Shown here: positions 61,889 through 64,000 of the stretch, piece after piece
How positions within the stretch are numbered: the stretch's first letter is position 1
Layout: each line of letters begins with the position of its first letter
Assembly: GCF_007655135.1 (NCBI RefSeq)
Contig: NC_045127.1
Coordinates: 7,077,001 to 7,141,000, forward strand
Origin: Punica granatum
Taxonomy: Eukaryota; Streptophyta; Magnoliopsida; Myrtales; Lythraceae
Length of the DNA stretch: 64,000 bases
Reading direction: 5' to 3'
The notes under the pieces: model-generated
What the model was told of the DNA's origin: nothing
Seen by the model: the letters and a program-made list of their open reading frames with translations, nothing else
The model's database searches: none
Translations under genes and position numbers: made by a program

Positions 61889-64000
61889 TAAAATCCTTAA
61901 CCCCGTGACTATATTGCAGTTTATAGCAACTATATTTATTGGTACATTATTGGAGTGGGTATTACTCCCTTTTTGTTTCTCTTTAATGGCTTTGAAAATG
62001 TATGAAATTAATCACTTAATTCGGTCAATGGATGAAATTATCACACTTCCAACTTTTGCTTTTGTATCGTATTATTTTTTCCTGCACTCTTCAATGCATT
62101 TATTGTATAGTACAACGAACATTTAATCACCATGAATTAATTCAATTAGTTCGGCATTTGTTATCTTTAATTAAAAATAAGATTTCAAAATTCAGTAGCT
62201 TTACCTTTTATAGTAGGCCGATCGACTCAATCATTGATTAGTCAAAATTCATTGGACTTTCGAATATCAAATGATGTACACTGAAGAAAAAAAGATTAAC
62301 CGATGAAATTAGTATATATATGTACTGCTGGACTCAAAATCAAAATAAAGGATCACATATCTAGTATTATCGACAGACGGAAGGGAAGCAGAATACCCAG
62401 AGAACACACAAAGTAGCCTGTTAGCCCATCTAGTAAGTAACTGCAATTAAACAGTGTAAAGAAAGGTTAAAAACAAGCGCAGAGAGCGGTTGATACAATA
62501 AGTGTAATAAAATTAATATTTTGAATGAAAATGTCAGGTCTGAAGGCTAAAAGTAGGAAATTCTTCTTATATACTCTTCATTTAGAGTCTTTCGCACCTT
62601 TATTTTAACTTTCAGCATATAGATTTGCAGATCAAAGACTCTAAACCTAAAAACGAGCATTAATAGCATTAGATATGAGTAGAGTGAAGGTCGAGACATG
62701 TACTTATAGCTTTTGTAAATTATCCTCTCTCTTCTTTTTTTTTTTTGTGGTGGATGTAAATTATCCTAATTATCCCCTTCAAAGTCCTTCTGACCATTCA
62801 CTAAGACATGATCTGTAATTCCATCAACATCCAAGAGTTGTTTAATTATAATATGTGAGAGGACTGTTAGGCGCTCCTAATTTTGGAATCCTGAAATATT
62901 ATAGAACTGAATTTTTAATCTTGTTAGGTTTGGGTATTTGCAATAACTTTGTTGGATTCCAGTTATGTTGGATGCCTTGAACTAAATATTTAATCTTGTC
63001 TGGTTTGAGTGTATTAGGTGAAATTTAATAACTTTGTTGGATTCCAGTCATGTCAAATGCCTTGGCATAATGACCAATAAGCAACAACTTCTTGTGTTCT
63101 TAGCGAGTCACTTTGGTTGACTTCATGAATTGGACAAACTAAACACGAATAATTTTGGTAATGAACATGTAAAACTTGTTTGAATAGAAAAGAAAGGCAG
63201 GGAAAAAAAAGAGAAAAAAAAGATATATAGAATTTTCAAAAACTCTGGTATATATATATATATATTTTTTTTTTCCTCTGTTTTTCTCAATCCAAGCAGA
63301 GAGGTAATTTCCCAATTTTGTAAAATGGCACTCTCTTTATTTTTGATTGAGCAAATGGAATCCATTACATTGCACAATTAGAACCCAATAGAAAGAAAAA
63401 TAATTAGCAGAGACTTTGACAGCCGCCCAATCACAGCCGCCGCCATAGCAAACAATATAGACACATATAAGTTATAGATACCCTATTAACGGGAAACACG
63501 CGGAACCTTGTCCATGATGATGCATGCATGATACCTAAGCTATTACTCTCTTGCTCCCTAATGAAATTCTTTTGGGGGGGAATTTGTCGGACCTATTTAT
63601 CAATTTACAAGGATTTATATTTTAATGATTTATTTTTGTGAGTTATTAGTTAAATAAGTGGAGCAGATAAGTTAAAATATATTAAAGAATATTCACGTTC
63701 GCTTCGACACTTGTTCTTTTTAAGTACGGTCTCGAATTTTAATCTTATAAATGAAGAAAATTCACGTTATGATAATTTTATTATTTAATGAGTAGACTTG
63801 AGTTGAATTGAATGGAGAAGAGATTGGTCTCGCTAACCTCTTGTCATAATAGATACACAACTCATTGATGTCCTAGCAAAAGATGCCAGAGTGATTCTGG
63901 TTTTAAAGATTCCAGCAACAGATACAAAATTATGAGATCTTATCCCGTTCTGGAAATCAAACACCATTCGCCAAGTTAATGTATAAAACCGGTTATTGCT

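Larger units (their letters stand above)
57861..64000. other. Gene-free AT-rich flank
   Basis: No supported gene in 6 kb. It contains two TA microsatellites (about 58890-58914 and 58965-58982), a long G run near 58459-58470, the SINE and MITE listed below, and two SINE-like patches near 57985-58140 and 63680-63810 that share a TCTTATNAATGAAGAAAAT-like phrase. Confidence 0.55.

Noticed and set aside
1..64000. CRISPR arrays, operons, ribosome-binding sites, rRNA or true tRNA genes
   Set aside because: None present; the window is plant nuclear DNA, and tRNA-like boxes occur only in SINE-like repeats.

Overview
This window is nuclear DNA from a flowering plant, most likely a eudicot. It has spliced genes with GT-AG introns, AT-rich intergenic DNA, and plant-only protein families (SAUR, LOG, filament-like plant protein, chloroplast LQY1-type zinc finger). 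I cannot name the species. Gene density is low: four ordinary genes in 64 kb. The rest is largely transposon-derived DNA and AT-rich sequence in which I see no genes.

Layout: (1) A 1.2-kb non-autonomous Mutator-like element lies at 752-1957. (2) An LQY1-type thylakoid DnaJ-like zinc-finger gene lies at 5178-6752 (+). (3) A seven-exon cytokinin-activating LOG gene lies at 10023-15018 (-); its second intron holds a decayed Ty1/copia retrotransposon with both LTRs and a perfect 5-bp target duplication. (4) About 18 kb of AT-rich DNA follows, holding MITEs, a perfect 148-bp tandem duplication, a LINE-type RNase H remnant and an 887-bp Mutator-like element. (5) An intronless SAUR gene lies at 33055-33405 (+). 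(6) A cluster of nested MITEs spans 34.5-40 kb. (7) A full-length 5.9-kb Mutator-like element (MULE) spans 44279-50177. It has 233-bp terminal inverted repeats and a perfect 9-bp target duplication. It carries a broken transposase gene on the minus strand and, on the plus strand, an intact small gene for a GRF-type zinc finger with a coiled coil and a membrane tail. (8) A five-coding-exon filament-like plant protein gene (FPP4/FPP6 type) lies at 52171-56866 (-). (9) A gene-free tail contains a tRNA-derived SINE and a PIF/Harbinger-type MITE.

The four host genes are not an operon and act in unrelated processes: photosystem II repair, cytokinin activation, auxin-responsive growth, and a coiled-coil protein of the nuclear periphery or cytoskeleton. 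Their common theme is position. From memory, Arabidopsis also has a SAUR gene next to FPP4 and, in the duplicated segment, SAUR genes near LQY1, so this may be an old syntenic block swollen by transposons. The most unusual object is the MULE with its intact GRF zinc-finger companion gene. The next is the LOG gene, which tolerates an antisense copia element in one intron and has another intron (81 nt) that is in frame and free of stops.
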